Assembly: GCA_028571685.1 (NCBI GenBank)
Contig: CM053141.1
Location: forward strand, 73,517,833-73,581,832
DNA length: 64,000 bases
Origin: Heterohyrax brucei
Lineage: Eukaryota; Chordata; Mammalia; Hyracoidea; Procaviidae
Direction: 5' to 3'
Both the position numbers and the translations under genes were made by a program. Shown here piece after piece: positions 11,925 through 22,589 of this stretch (positions are counted from its first letter, which is position 1; every line of letters starts with the position of its first letter). The notes below the pieces were generated by a model, which was given only the letters and a program-made list of their open reading frames with translations, was not told the DNA's origin and ran no database searches.

Positions 11925-12457
11925 GTGGTAGATTAAAGACAGTCACAGATTTCCTTGACATTCCTCTCCTTGAGAGGTGGCATCTGTTTCCATTCTCTGT
12001 ACTCTGGGCTGCCCCGTGAGTGCTTTGATCACTGGAGCATATCAGAAGTAGTGCCATGCCAGTTTGGGCCTGCCCTTGAAAAGAACTGACAGTTTCTGCC
12101 TTATTCTCTTAGAGCCCTATGCCACCATGTAAAAAGTCCATGGCCCAGCTAGAGAGAACACATGGAGATCTCCCAAGACTACACAGAGAAGGAAAGAGGC
12201 CCAGAGCCCAGCCATTCAGTTATCCCTGCCAAGATACCTGGCATATGCATAAAGGCATCTTGGGCCCTTCATCCTGCATCAGCATCATGTGAAGAAGACC
12301 AAGTGAGCCCAGTTCATGCCGTATGCAGCAGAAGAAGCTCTCAGCCAAACCTTGCCCAAATTCTTCACCCATAACATTATGAGACGATTATAAGATTATT
12401 GTTTTAAAACACTAAGGTTTGGAGTGTGTTACACAGTAACAGACAACTAGGAAACCG
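11925..12457 (+). mobile_element. MLT1-type LTR (ERVL-MaLR)
   Basis: The order of blocks is that of MLT1: CTTGAAAAGAACTGACAG, AGAGCCCTATGCCACCATGT, GCCATTCAGTTATCCCTGCC, CAAGTGAGCCCAGTTCATG, CATAACATTATGAGACGATT, TTGTTTTAAAACACTAAGG, GTGTGTTACACAGTAACAGA. The end is near 12457 at AACTAGGAAAC. It is a solo LTR or a fragment. Confidence 0.65.
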
Positions 12458-13255
12458 TACTGCCAAATCCTAAACATTGACACATTCAAAACTTTCATAT
12501 TCGAAACTCAGTCTTTCCAAAATTGCCTTAGAATAATGAAAAAGCTATCTCGTGCCAGATAACTACAGCTACTGGGAGAAGAAGCTACATCCTGGTTGAG
12601 ACAACAACAGAATATCTCTTAGTACCTCCTCCCAACAGTACCAGACGTGAGTCTGCATTGATCAAACTGAATGACTATGCCCTGCCACCCAAGGAGCCTG
12701 GCATTTGCTAGCTTGCCAAGAATCAACATCGCTGCAGTTCTTTGACCAGTCCCACCCATTCCAATGCCCTGTCAACGCCATGTCCACCAATCCTGTTCCT
12801 ATCACCACTTGGGGGCACATGTGACTATTCTTGAAGGCAGAGTAAGAACCAGACACTCTTACTCCAATCCTGGCCTTTTCAGGGTAAGCTGAGACAAGAC
12901 GAGCTAAGTCTTAGAAAGAGAGATTCCTGGATTAATTTGTTCAGCCCATGACGACTGGCAGTTGCCACCCACTCCAGCCCATGTGCCTGTTCTCACCCAC
13001 CTACAGGGTTGCCAAGGCCTGAGGGAGGTGGCACTGGCAGAAATCATAATTAGGGATTTCATCATATAGTTTAGCTCTCTGAGAACAAATTCTGCCTTAC
13101 AATATGCAAATCTATTGTTCAACTTTCAAATATTCAACTAACTTCCAAACACACTGTCAAGAACCCATTAGGTGCAAAGACACTCTCTCTTCTGAAATGT
13201 AGACATGACCTTGAAGTTCAGAAAAGGGCATTTCCAGGGTTGAAGCAATGTTTAA
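12458..13255. other. Unassigned sequence
   Basis: No recognisable repeat, RNA or exon. The frames at 12662-12856 and 12904-13122 (-) have no domain I recognise. Confidence 0.4.
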
Positions 13256-13774
13256 AGTTGTTGTTAGATGCCATCAAGTCGATTTTTGGCTCATAGTGAC
13301 CCATGTGAGAGCGTAGAACTGTAACACAGGGATTTCTGAGTGAACAAATTCTTGGAAGAAGTATAACCAGAATGTTCTTTAGAAGCAAGGATGGCAAGAT
13401 TACGTGTCACGTACTTTGGAAATGTTATCAGGAGGGCTCGGTCCCTGGAGAATGACATCCTGCTTGGCAAAGTAGTGAGTCATCAAAAACGGAAGATCCT
13501 CAGTAGATGGAGTGACACAGTGGCTGCAACAATGAGTTCAAACACAACGATCGTGAGGGTGGCACAGGACCAGACAGGATTTCCGTCTATGGCACACAGG
13601 GTCAATACGAGTTGGAACCAATTCAATGGTACCTAACAACACCATAGGGATTTCTGGGCTGTAATCTTTATAGGAGCAGATCACCAGCTCCTTCTCCCGT
13701 GGAATTGCTGAGTGGATTCAAACCTCCAACCTTTTGGTTATCAGCCAAGCACTTACCACTTTACCATCAAGGGT
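13256..13774 (-). repeat. AfroSINE type B, antisense, split by an RTE insertion
   Basis: The 3' half (GTTGTTGTTAGATGCCATC to 13338) and the 5' half (13646-13774, GATCACCAGCTCCTTCTC through CACTTTACCATCAAGGGT) belong to one type B SINE. They are separated by an RTE fragment flanked by AGGGATTTCTG on both sides (13328-13338 and 13646-13656). Confidence 0.85.
13339..13645 (+). pseudogene. RTE/BovB-like LINE 3' fragment, sense
   Basis: A 5'-truncated sense copy. Landmarks are TCTTGGAAGAAGTATAACC, GAAGCAAGGATGGCAAGATT, GTACTTTGGAAATGTTATCA, GATGGAGTGACACAGTGGC and the RTE 3' terminus GGTACCTAACAACA. The frame at 13391-13636 is the remnant of the RTE C-terminal coding end. Perfect 11-bp duplications show insertion into the SINE by target-primed reverse transcription. 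Confidence 0.9.
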
Positions 13775-13782
13775 AAAGCAAT

Positions 13783-13893
13783 AGCCAAGCCAAGTGCCGT
13801 CGAGTCGGATCCGACTCATGGCAACCCTAGGGGCCAGGGTAGAACTGACCCCCAGAATATTCAAGGAGCGCCTGGTGGATTTGAACTGCAAAC
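13783..13893 (-). repeat. AfroSINE type A variant, antisense, 5' truncated
   Basis: It carries the variant tail AAGTGCCGTCGAGTCGGATC and GGGGCCAGGGTAGAACTG instead of the commoner GAGTCAATTCTGACTC and GGACAGAGTAGAACTG. The same variant recurs at 33443 and 62456. It stops at the GGATTTGAACTGCAAAC B-box region, so the promoter head is missing. Confidence 0.8.
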
Positions 13894-15411
13894 AAACTAA
13901 ACAACACGATGAAGGACAATGAGGTCTGCGAACACAGTTCAGCAGGGTCCAAGTTGTACAAAGGGGAGCAGGGGCATGTGGGCTGTGACAGAGTAAAAAG
14001 AAGGGGATCTTCCGCCCTCCTAAGTCACTGGCCTCAAAGACTTGACTCTCCATTCAGGTCCACTGAAGCCCATTCACCATTGTCCGCATAGACAAATGGA
14101 AGTGGTGACTTAGTAACCTGAATAATTCATTGTGACAGATCAAAAAGGCTGGATATTATCGGGGGAGGGAAGCACTAGTTAAAAGGAAAGCTTTTTCCAC
14201 AAATGTCAAACGGAGGGATTTTAGGATTTTCCTGAATTTTCTAAATAATTTTCTCAATTCTTCATTTTAGACAAAATATTTAAGGAGAAATGTTTTCATA
14301 GCCTTCTTTGGTCAGGTTTATGGAGCCAGAGCCAAGTGAGGAACAGAGATGAGAAGACAGACAGGCAGAGTCACCCCAATGACCTGTCTGGTTACTTAGA
14401 GGGGTCCAGTTTCACTAAGAACCACACAGGCCTCTTCATTCCTTCTGTTTTGTTCACCTGACCTTTTTTGATTTTCTTTTCTCTTTCTCCATTACCCTAA
14501 GAGAATAATCTAGCCACTCTGACTTTCTTTGCATGCAAAAATATAATAGTTCTTTCTTTTTTTTCTTTCAGATAAAGGCAGTCATGGGGAGGGGAAAAGA
14601 AAAGCGCCTGGCTTCTTCAAATTAGCTCTGAAATAAAAGTCATTGCCAGATGTTATATAAAGGGTGACGTAATCCTAAAGTACTTCATTACATATGCAGC
14701 TCTGCTCTTCAGCCCAGGAGGAGTTCATTACATTTTGTCGATCCCATTTTATATACCCACATCACTTTTACACAATTTTTTCCTGCCTGACAGACATCTT
14801 CACATTTTCACAGCAAGCCATCAAGATAACATCACAACAGAATAGGGAACCAGGTTAGCAGTTTACAAATAACATTACTAATAAGCCAGATTTGTCCCCA
14901 AGATACAAATCAGAAGTAAATGGTCTATCCATGCGTATGAGAAGCACATCTATTTTAGAATAATAGGGAAGTAAGCAGAGCACTGTTCCAGCTGACACAG
15001 TGTTCTTTCAGAACATGGACCAAATCTATCCTACAAGTAGGAAAGTGGAAAAACGCCAGTCTAAAACCTTTTCTTGTGATTCTCTTCATTTCCCTCAGAA
15101 ATTCCCAGTTCACAGTGAAACAGATTGCCACGGCAAACGCATTAAAACCAGACTTCCTGCCTCTTTGGATTGGCACAAAATTTAGAAGAAAACACAGCAT
15201 TTGTACCAACGAAATATCTAGCTACTGAAATGTTTTCAGTGCAAACAGTGCGAGACACTTCCTCCCCTTCCCCAGGTGCTTCGAAGCCTTCCCTCGTCTT
15301 GCAGAGCCCTCAGTCTCTGACAGTGAAAAGCAGCAGTGCTGGCTCTAAGCCTGGGCTTCTCTGTCCCACAAGGGGGGTGAGGTCAAGCCGGACTGAACAA
15401 GAAGTTGCCGG
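13894..15411. other. Repeat-poor tract, candidate conserved non-coding DNA at 14470-14790
   Basis: I recognise no transposon in about 1.5 kb. 14552-14570 has a strong pyrimidine tract ending in CAG, like a splice acceptor, but the sequence after it meets stop codons quickly. GGGTGACGTAATCC at 14661 resembles a CRE/ATF site. The 116-codon frame starting at 15170 runs on into a SINE and is not credible. Confidence 0.35.
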
Positions 15412-15595
15412 GTGGTACAGAGGGTTAATGTGCTCAGCTGCCAACCGAATGGTTGGAGGGTCGAGTCTACCCAGAGGTGCCTTAGCAGAAAGGCCTGGTG
15501 ATCTACTCATGAAAAATTAGCCACCAAGAGTCATACAGAACACAGCTCAACTCTGACACACGTGGACTCTCAGGAGTTAACTGGACAGCAACTCT
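15412..15595 (+). repeat. AfroSINE type B, sense
   Basis: The head is GGTGGTACAGAGGGTTAATG, then CAGCTGCCAACCGAATGG, the B-box-like GGGTCGAGTCTACCCAGAGG, the type B block AAAGGCCTGGTGATCTACTC, and a worn RTE-like tail ending at 15595. Confidence 0.8.
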
Positions 15596-15815
15596 GTGTG
15601 AGAGTGAATGCCCAGAGAGCATCTTCTTTTAGGTCAAGTAAGAGTCCAAGTACACTCAGCTTAGTTACTAGTCACAAATGAGCTTATCTAACTTAGAACC
15701 ACACGAGGACAAGAAATTGCCTGCAACTCCCATTCCAAGGAAACATGTCTAAAATTTCATCTTTAGAAACTCCTTCAGTTTTAAGCAAAGCTCCTTGTTA
15801 AAATGAACATTTTAA

Positions 15816-16028
15816 GGAGAGCCTGGCCAGTGCAAACAGTTAAGGCCTTTTAACTATTAGCTGAAAGGTTGGCTGTTTGAATTTACCCAGAGGTTCTTGA
15901 AAAAACAGTCCCGGTGATCTGCTTAGGAAAGGTCACAGCCTTGAGAACCCTCTGGAGCAGTTCCTCTCTGCACACATTTGGTTGCCATTAGTTGGAAATG
16001 ACTCGATGGCAATTTACAGTAACAAAAT
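15816..16028 (+). repeat. AfroSINE type B, sense
   Basis: GTGCAAACAGTTAAGGCC is followed by CTGAAAGGTTGGCTGTTTGA, ACCCAGAGGTTCTTGAA, GTCCCGGTGATCTGCTTAGG, TCACAGCCTTGAGAACCCTC and a clear RTE-like tail AAATGACTCGATGGCAA. Confidence 0.85.
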
Positions 16029-16249
16029 AAACTTATGTTTTTAGACTGTAGTTACAAATTTGAGAGTAAAGAAGGTTTTTGTTCATTTCAAAAACCAGAT
16101 TTAAATATGTGCTAAGTGGAGAAGCAATGGCTTTAAGGAGAAACTCTGACCTTGACCTCCCACCCCTGCCCAGGAAACAGAGATACAGAGCTGTGAGCAA
16201 CTGGCCCTCAAAGTAAATTTATCCAATTTCATAGTTTTGTCCAAGGTCA

Positions 16250-16540
16250 GCACATTCCTTAATTCTACAAGTAATTTGGTTCATAGGTTCAATTTTCTTT
16301 TATAAGTAGTTTTTCCTTACATCCAAGTTATTCATGCATACAGTATAATCTTGTTCTTGTTCAAAAAACAATGGTCCCCAACATTCTCCACCTCCTGATT
16401 CCTATTCGCAAGAGGCAACTACATTCAGCTCTTTTAACTGAATCATTTAGTATTTACCTGCCTATGATATCTCTAAATAACATGTTTATGTTTCCAGTTT
16501 TTTATTTTTCAGTTTAGACATCATATACTGACTTTGCATT
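16250..16540 (-). mobile_element. Possible antisense L1M 3' UTR
   Basis: The order CAATGGTCCCCAACATTCTC, CGCAAGAGGCAACTACATTC and a following TGTTTATGTTTCCAG resembles the antisense 3' UTR of old L1 elements. No coding remnant is seen. Confidence 0.4.
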
Positions 16541-16696
16541 TTGGAAAATTATTTCATACACAGAAAGATAGAGATGGAGACACATATACTACCCCACCAC
16601 ACATACATCCTTCCCACTTATCATTTTGTTAAGAAAGTCAATACTTACAGCGGTATGACTATGTAAATTCTGGACAACTAAACCATGCCATATACC

Positions 16697-17318
16697 CAGG
16701 GGTGGATTACCCAGTAAACACAGTATGCACTGGCTTGCACCGAGCAAGGTACACATAGGCTTCATTGTTCTTTCTTGCTCACATGCATGTGAAATCTGGA
16801 CAATGAATAAGGAAGCTAGAAGAGCTGATGCCTTTGAATTGTGGTACTGAAGAACACTGGCTATACCACAGATTGCCAAAAGATAGACAGATCTGTCCTA
16901 GTACTACAACCAGAGTCTTCCTTAGAAGCAATGATGGCAAGACTACATCGTATGTACTTTGGAAATGTTTTCAGGAGGGATCAGTCCTTGGAAAAGAACA
17001 TCATGCTTGGTAAAATAGGGGATCAGAAGATGACAAGAAGATCCTCAACAAGATGGATTGACACAGTGGCTGCAACAATGAGGTTAAGCATGACACCAAC
17101 TGCAGGTAGTGTTTTCTTCTGCTGTTCATAGGGTCACTGTAAGTCAGAAGCGACTCAACAGCAACTAATGACAACAACAATAATCCGGGGTAAATAATTT
17201 CACATGGCTTTCACCGCACCTTCGGCATGGTGGGAGACAGATAAAACTGCACTGCAGATTGGAGGGAAGACATAGTTGGGCCCACGTGTACCTTGCTTAT
17301 TGGGTAATCCAGCTCCAC
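16697..17318. mobile_element. Putative hAT-like element with terminal inverted repeats, copy 1, split by RTE
   Basis: The left end CAGGGGTGGATTACCCAG (16697-16714) is nearly the reverse complement of the right end TTGCTTATTGGGTAATCC (17293-17310). An internal RTE insertion (about 16770-17170) separates them. The CAGGG terminus is of the kind seen in hAT elements. No transposase is present, so it would be non-autonomous. Related copies lie at 24250-24511 and 52531-52850. Confidence 0.55.
16770..17170 (+). pseudogene. RTE/BovB-like LINE 3' fragment, sense, inside the inverted-repeat element
   Basis: Landmarks are TCTGGACAATGAATAAGGAA, TGATGCCTTTGAATTGTGG, CAGATTGCCAAAAGATAGAC, TCAGGAGGGATCAGTCCTTG, GGATTGACACAGTGGCTGCA and the terminal GTCAGAAGCGACTCAACAGC and ACAACAACAATAAT. 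The frames at 16828-17013 and 16841-17131 are its two broken coding remnants. Confidence 0.9.
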
Positions 17319-18708
17319 AGATACCACTATCTTTCCTTTCTTCAACAAATGTTTATTTCCTCTAGAATTAAAAAAATGTAAGTTTTCTGTATACTTATCT
17401 TCACCAGTTTATCCCATGCTGTGTCCAGCTGTCTGAATCTCCTCTGAGCACCACATACTGCTTTCCATCAGGCTTTATCCTCTGTATTGGTTCCCACTCA
17501 AATGAACGTTTCCTACATGGTTAGCTACAGCTACAGCCCATATTCTTTCAGGTTCAAGGGGAAACCCATGAATGTTTTTCTCTCAACACTCTCATTGGTT
17601 CCACTGCATTGCATGCTAACCTCCAAACCACTCATTGCAAGTAGGAGAACACTATATATACACTGACTTAAGACTGAGTCACATACTCTGCTCTTGAGTT
17701 GGAGTTTGGGCCTGTTTCATGTAATGAACTGGCCTCAGCATAAGGAGGAAGTGAGTTCACAGAGGTGAATGAATGCTGGGGACCAAAAATCAACTGTCTT
17801 CCATAATGGCCTGTTAACAAGCACTTTGAGAGGGGTCATTTTTTCTCCAAGCATAGGACACAAATTTGGGCCCTCTAGAGATTTTTATGACAATCTGCTC
17901 ACTCTAGACAATTTAAGAAATAGAAAATCAATTAGGCAAAAACACCTGAGGATCTACATTTTATCTTTTTTCTGCTTTTATAGGGAGTGGTTTGGTGATA
18001 TCCAAAGGAAAAATACATATCACTTTAAGGCATTTACACAAACTTCAAATATCTGAGGAAAAGATATTATCCCAAATACAAAATGTCACACAAATAGAAA
18101 GAAGTATCCTCTCCGGTCAAATCCCCACAATTTCAAATAGAACAATACAGAATATAAAAAATTCCAACCAATAAGCAATAACCATCCTGTTGATAAAAAT
18201 GTTCTCCTGCTGAGATGCCACAAGTTTTCCTCAAATGAGTTTTCACACTACAGTCTAGTTGTCCGACATTATCTATTCTCACCTGTGAAGTATTCTGAAA
18301 GGATGGCCTCACCTCTCTCCGCCTTACAGAATCTGCTTCTGTGAAGGATTTCAGAAAGGTTAAATGTTTACTTTTCTTTTTATCAATTTTCCTGTTATTA
18401 TTTTTTGTACATTTGACCCAATTGTTTGTACTTTTGAACTGCAGATTACAAACTTTTAGCAGTCACTTTGTTGGCAGAACAGATTGAATCTTAGATAAGA
18501 AGAATTCATCCTCTCCTGCCTGAATTCCTCGGTCAAGTTTAATCAAAGCCTTAAAGGTAGAAGACTTAAGAGGACATAATTAAAAAGAAAAGTTGAGAGT
18601 AATAGGAATATATGGAGTTGCAAACTAGAAAGAGAGGGCCAAGAAAGCAGAGGAATAAAGAAAAGAGAATGGTACAAGATGGGGTGAAGTCCTCAAGTGA
18701 GTATACAT
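17319..18708. other. Unassigned sequence
   Basis: About 1.4 kb without a repeat I can place. The frame at 17769-18056 (95 codons) shows no domain and no splice context that I can support. Confidence 0.4.
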
Positions 18709-18912
18709 ACCAGTTCCTATAAAGCTAATTACGATTCATGGCGACCCCATGCGTGTCAGAGTACACTTGTGCTCCATAGGGTTTTCAACAGCTAATTTTT
18801 CTGTAGCAGGTCACCAGGTGTTCCTTTCAAGACACCTATGGGTGGACTGGAGACTTCAGCCTTTTGGTTAGCAGCTGAGTGCATTAATCATTTGCATTAC
18901 CCAGAGACTCCA
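18709..18912 (-). repeat. AfroSINE type B, antisense
   Basis: ACGATTCATGGCGACCCCAT, TGCTCCATAGGGTTTTCAAC, the type B middle CTAATTTTTCTGTAGCAGGT, CACCTATGGGTGGACTGG and the head CATTTGCATTACCCAGAG are in antisense order. Confidence 0.85.
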
Positions 18913-19230
18913 ACTGGGGAAAAGACTTGCACTATAAACCCAGCTGTTTCATAACTCACTGCCTAACCCTGAACATATTACTGGGGTTAACTGTCTGAAT
19001 CTCAATCCCCCCGTAGGTAGGAGTGACCCAACACATCTCTTGAGTCCCTTGTCATGGACTGACTTGTGTCACCAAAAAACATGTGTCAATCTGGTTAGGT
19101 CATGATTACCAATGTTGTATGGTTGTCCTCTATTTTGTGATTGGTATCATCTTCCTATGTGTTATAAACCCTAATTTCTGCCTGTGGTTAATGAGGCAAG
19201 ATCAGACTGTGTTAAAGAGGATTAATGGAG

Positions 19231-20302
19231 TGTTTTAGTCTTCTAGTACTACTCTAACAGAAAACCACAAGTGGATGGCTTTAACAAACAGAAGTTTATT
19301 CTCTCTCAGTCTAGTAGGCTAAAAGTCCAAATCCAGGGTACCAGCTCCAGAGGAAAGTTTTCTCTCTGTGTCAGCTGTGGAGGAAAGTTCTTGTGATGCA
19401 TCAGTCTTTCCTTGGTTTGGGGGCATCTCAGCGCAGGAACCTCAAGCCCAAAGGACATGCTCTGCTTTCAGTGCTGCTTTCTTGGTAATATGAGGGCCAC
19501 AATTCTCTGCTTACTTCCCTTTCATCTTTTGTTGGATCAAAAGATAAAAGGTGGTGTAGACCGGAAGAACCGGATGGTGCCCGGCCACCGCCAGTGATAG
19601 CCATGATGGAGCTCACAGAGAGGAGCCTCACTGGCAACACAAGAATAAAAAGAGGTGCATCATGAGATCTCCACTAAAAGACCTCAATTGTTGGTCCAGC
19701 GGTTTGGGGGTTCCTCTGAGAGCATGGCCCCTTGCCCTGATGCTGCCCTTTCCCACAAATTATAACAAAGGTCCACTCTTTGGACAGGAATGGATTGGGC
19801 TTGGCAATGCAGAGTAACCATATACTGGAAGCACTTTATGGTTCTATACATCTATAGGATATCATCTTGCTGACCTCTGGCTGGAGGAAGGGGAGTGGAC
19901 GGAGAGGAGGGGAAAGGAGACTGTTGGGAGGATGAGACATGTATGGAGCAGAGAGGAATAGTGTACAGTCACCGGACAGGGAGAGCAGCGGAAGCTGCAT
20001 ATAGGGGGGCATGTAAATTTATATGTGAATGTACATTTTCACTCAGTTATGTTAAATAAAAATTTAAAAAAAAAAAAAGGTGGTGTAAACCACACTGCAG
20101 GGAAGTCCCCTTTACATTGGATGAGGGATGTGACCTTAGTAAGGATGTTATAGTCTAATCCTCTTGAACACAATCTAGTCTTGCCCTATTGACCACAGGC
20201 AGAGATTAGGATTTACAACACAGGAAAATCACACAATACTGGGAATCGTGGCCCAGCCAAATTGCTACACATGTGTAGGGGGAGACACGAGTCAATCCAT
20301 GA
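19231..20302 (-). mobile_element. Antisense MaLR-like LTR carrying a poly(A) retroposon
   Basis: It begins TGTTTTAGTCTTCTAGTACT and ends GTCAATCCATGA, that is, the reverse complement of the LTR termini seen at 20768 and 21326. ACAGAAGTTTATTCTCTCTC at 19290 is the antisense of the conserved GAGAAAATAAACTTCTGT region. Without the 516-bp insert and its duplication it is close to the 513-559 bp of its relatives. Confidence 0.75.
19559..20074 (+). mobile_element. Poly(A)-tailed L1-type 3'-end retroposon, copy 1
   Basis: A 516-bp insert ends in AATAAAAATTTAAAAAAAAA and is flanked by perfect 13-bp duplications AAAAGGTGGTGTA (19546-19558, 20075-20087). It starts with CCGGAAGAACCGGATGGTGC, a block shared with the L1 3' UTRs at 23665, 27078 and 62180. 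Downstream it differs from them, so I read it as the 3' UTR of a different L1 subfamily. Other copies lie at 38738 and 63135. Confidence 0.75.
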
Positions 20303-20405
20303 TGCAGGTAAGGAACACCCTTGCTGAGGTCACATCCCTGATCCCATGTAAAGCAAGTTTCCCTGGGGTGCAGCCTGCATCACCTTTTATTTTAAAAGAA
20401 CTGAG

Positions 20406-20767
20406 GGGCCTCCACTCAGAATTTGGAAAGTATAGCAACAGCTAGAATCTGGAGGGCAAGATCATTGTATAAATGGACCCAGAGAACAGAAAACTATTTT
20501 AAAGCCTTTTGGAGCTAATATAATGTGTTGTGCTAAATTTCTTGGTACCTATTACCCCTTCTTTGCTTCTAGTTTCTCTCATTTGTAGTGGAAATGCCTA
20601 GCTTGTGCCTGATCTGCCTTTGTAACTCTGGAAACAGACAACTCATATCCTAGACTTCACAGGTGAAGAGATGTTCTTGGATTTTAGACTTCTGCTATGA
20701 TATGATGGGGTGAATATGTTTTACATGTGGCAAGGACATGAATTTGGGATGGGGGCAAAGGATGGAA
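20406..20767. other. Unassigned sequence
   Basis: No repeat or exon is recognised between two LTR insertions. Confidence 0.45.
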
Positions 20768-21326
20768 TGTCATGGGTTGAACTGTGTTGCCTGAAAATGT
20801 GTGTTGACTTGGTTAGACATGATTCCCACTGTTGCGTGGTTGTCCTCCGTTTGGTGATTAATGTAATTTTTCTGTGCATTGTAAACTCTAATTTCTGCCT
20901 GTGGTTAATGAGGCAAGATTAGATTGTATTAAAGAGGATTAGAGTAGGATGTAACACCCTTGCTCAGGTCACATTCCTGATCCAGTATAAACAGAGCTAC
21001 CATACGTATGGCCTGTGCCACCTTTTATCTTACAAGAGATAAATGGAAAATGAAGTGAGCAGAGTTGGAGACCATACCACCAAGAAAACAGCACTAGGAG
21101 CAGAACATGTCCTTTGGACCCAAGGTTCCTACACAGATAAGCTCCTAGGCCAGGGATTAATGTCAAGGACCTTCCTTCAGAGCTGACAGAAAAACAAAGT
21201 CTTCCCCTGGAACTGATGCCCTGCATTTGGACTTCTAGCCTACTAGACTGTGAGAAAATAAACTTCTGTTTATTAAAACCATCTACCTACAGTATTTCTG
21301 TTATAGCAGCACTAGATGACTAAGAC
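20768..21326 (+). mobile_element. Solo LTR, MaLR-like, complete
   Basis: A 559-bp LTR from TGTCATGGGTTGAACTGTGT to CACTAGATGACTAAGACA with TG...CA ends. It contains GGACTTCTAGCCTACTAGAC and a polyadenylation-like GAAAATAAACTTCTG. Flanking 5-mers (TGGAA, CCCCT) do not match, so a duplication is not visible. No gag or pol sequence is adjacent. Confidence 0.8.
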
Positions 21327-21849
21327 ACCCCTCCAGTTCTAGTAATCATGATTCTTTCACAGGGGCTAGTGGAATAAGTGGCACACAGAAGATGGGGTGC
21401 CTACCTAGAAGGGCCCTCACTTGTGTGGGGACGACCAAGCAGCTCACTGAGGGTCTGGTCTTACAGTCTGTCTTTGCCAATAAAGCAGTTTCCAGCACTC
21501 TGAGATCAGAGGGAGTATCCCCACTGGGATGGGCAGCTAAGTGCTGGAAGTAAGGCTGCCAAACCATAAGGCCCAGGGGAGGTGCTCTAAGGAGAATGTT
21601 TCCTAAAAACTAGCCTTTTAAATGACACATCTTGATATCCCATTCCCAGAACCCATCATCAAACCTCCTGTTGGGTTTTAGTAGTTTAAAAGCAATGAGC
21701 TCCCTATTCCAGGTAATGATAGCAAAAGGCATGTTTCCCAGACCAGTGCCCTCAAACAAATAATCCCAAGCATAGGCAGAAGCTCTTTTATGGCCTCTTT
21801 TAGCCTTCTGTTTGCTGTTTCCCGAGATCAACGTTGAGAAATTTAAGCC
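21327..21849. other. Unassigned sequence
   Basis: No recognisable element. The frames at 21346-21567 and 21610-21933 (-) lack any known domain. Confidence 0.45.
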
Positions 21850-22035
21850 AGCAGTGATTCTCCACCCTGGCACATTCAGAGGCTTGACAGGGCTTTTTAA
21901 AAATATGCATATCAGGGCCCCTTCTCTAAACATGCTGATTTAATTGGCCTGGAGTAGGACTCAAGTTTCAGTTTTTTTAAACCACTCCCCAAGCAATTCT
22001 GGCACATGGCCAGGATGAGACGCACTGGACTAAGA
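21850..22035 (+). mobile_element. MER5A-like hAT-Charlie non-autonomous DNA element
   Basis: CAGCAGTGATTCTCCACCCT at the left and CCAGGATGAGACGCACTGG at the right are diverged inverted ends of the MER5 type. Inside are GGCTTTTTAAAAATATGCAT, CAGGGCCCCTTCTC and CTGATTTAATTGGCCTGGAG in the expected order. Because the element is nearly palindromic the strand call is weak. Confidence 0.75.
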
Positions 22036-22589
22036 GACTGCAGTGTTTCTACAGAAATCAGAGTAGCAGGGAGACCCTCTGATACACCTGCAATAACCTT
22101 CCAATTTTTAAAGCCAAGAATTCTTAAAGCTCCACCCTCAACAGCAGTTGATGCTGTATATTTTGATCTGACTTTTCTCTTTCCCCTGAACAAGCTGGGG
22201 TCCTACCAAGAGTAAGAAAACCATCAAATTCTTGCTAAGCCAGTGCCCTTTAAAACTCGAGACCTACATTGCCATTTCAGAATTTATGCTGTGTTTACTC
22301 TTAATTTGCCTCTCTCTAAGGAAAGAGTACCAATGCCAAGCTCTTTGGTTATTTACCACAGTTATTAGCAAAGTCACACCTTGGGATACTGGAGGAAGTA
22401 GAGTCAATGCCCATATGTTTCTGAATATTAAACTTCCCACAGGATTCCAACAAGTCTGTCTTTCCATGAGACTTCAGAGAACTGTCTGTTTCTCCTGTGT
22501 GGTCTCTCACAATCTGTTGTAGATTTTTAAATTGTTTGGCTTTGGTGACTTGTAATCTTCAACTTTTGAAACTAGGCAAAAGTAATCCT
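22036..22589. other. Unassigned sequence
   Basis: No exon or repeat is recognised. The frames at 22232-22522 (+) and 22264-22467 (-) overlap each other on opposite strands, as expected by chance. Confidence 0.4.

Larger units (their letters stand above)
19053..20405 (+). mobile_element. Sense MaLR-like LTR interrupted by an antisense LTR of the same family
   Basis: The 5' part (19053-19230: GTCATGGACTGACTTGTGTC to AGGATTAATGGAG) and the continuation (20303-20405: ACACCCTTGCTGAGGTCACA, CACCTTTTATTTTAAAAGAA) align in order with the intact LTR at 20768-21020. An inverted LTR lies between them. The 5-bp flanks TGGAG (19226-19230) and TGCAG (20303-20307) differ at one base and are a plausible duplication. 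Confidence 0.7.

Noticed and set aside
11695-12057. 120-codon minus frame whose stop overlaps an AATAAA-like signal
   Set aside because: The N-terminal part runs through an MLT1 LTR and no domain is visible. The AAATAAAA overlap is easily met by chance in AT-rich DNA.
13718-14053. 111-codon minus frame
   Set aside because: It starts outside and ends within two SINEs. No domain is visible.
14552-14600. Splice acceptor followed by a coding exon
   Set aside because: Stops appear within about 20 codons and no matching donor or homologous protein is evident. Kept only as a low-interest regulatory candidate.
15170-15520. 116-codon plus frame
   Set aside because: Its C-terminal half is a type B SINE and the opposite strand is also open.
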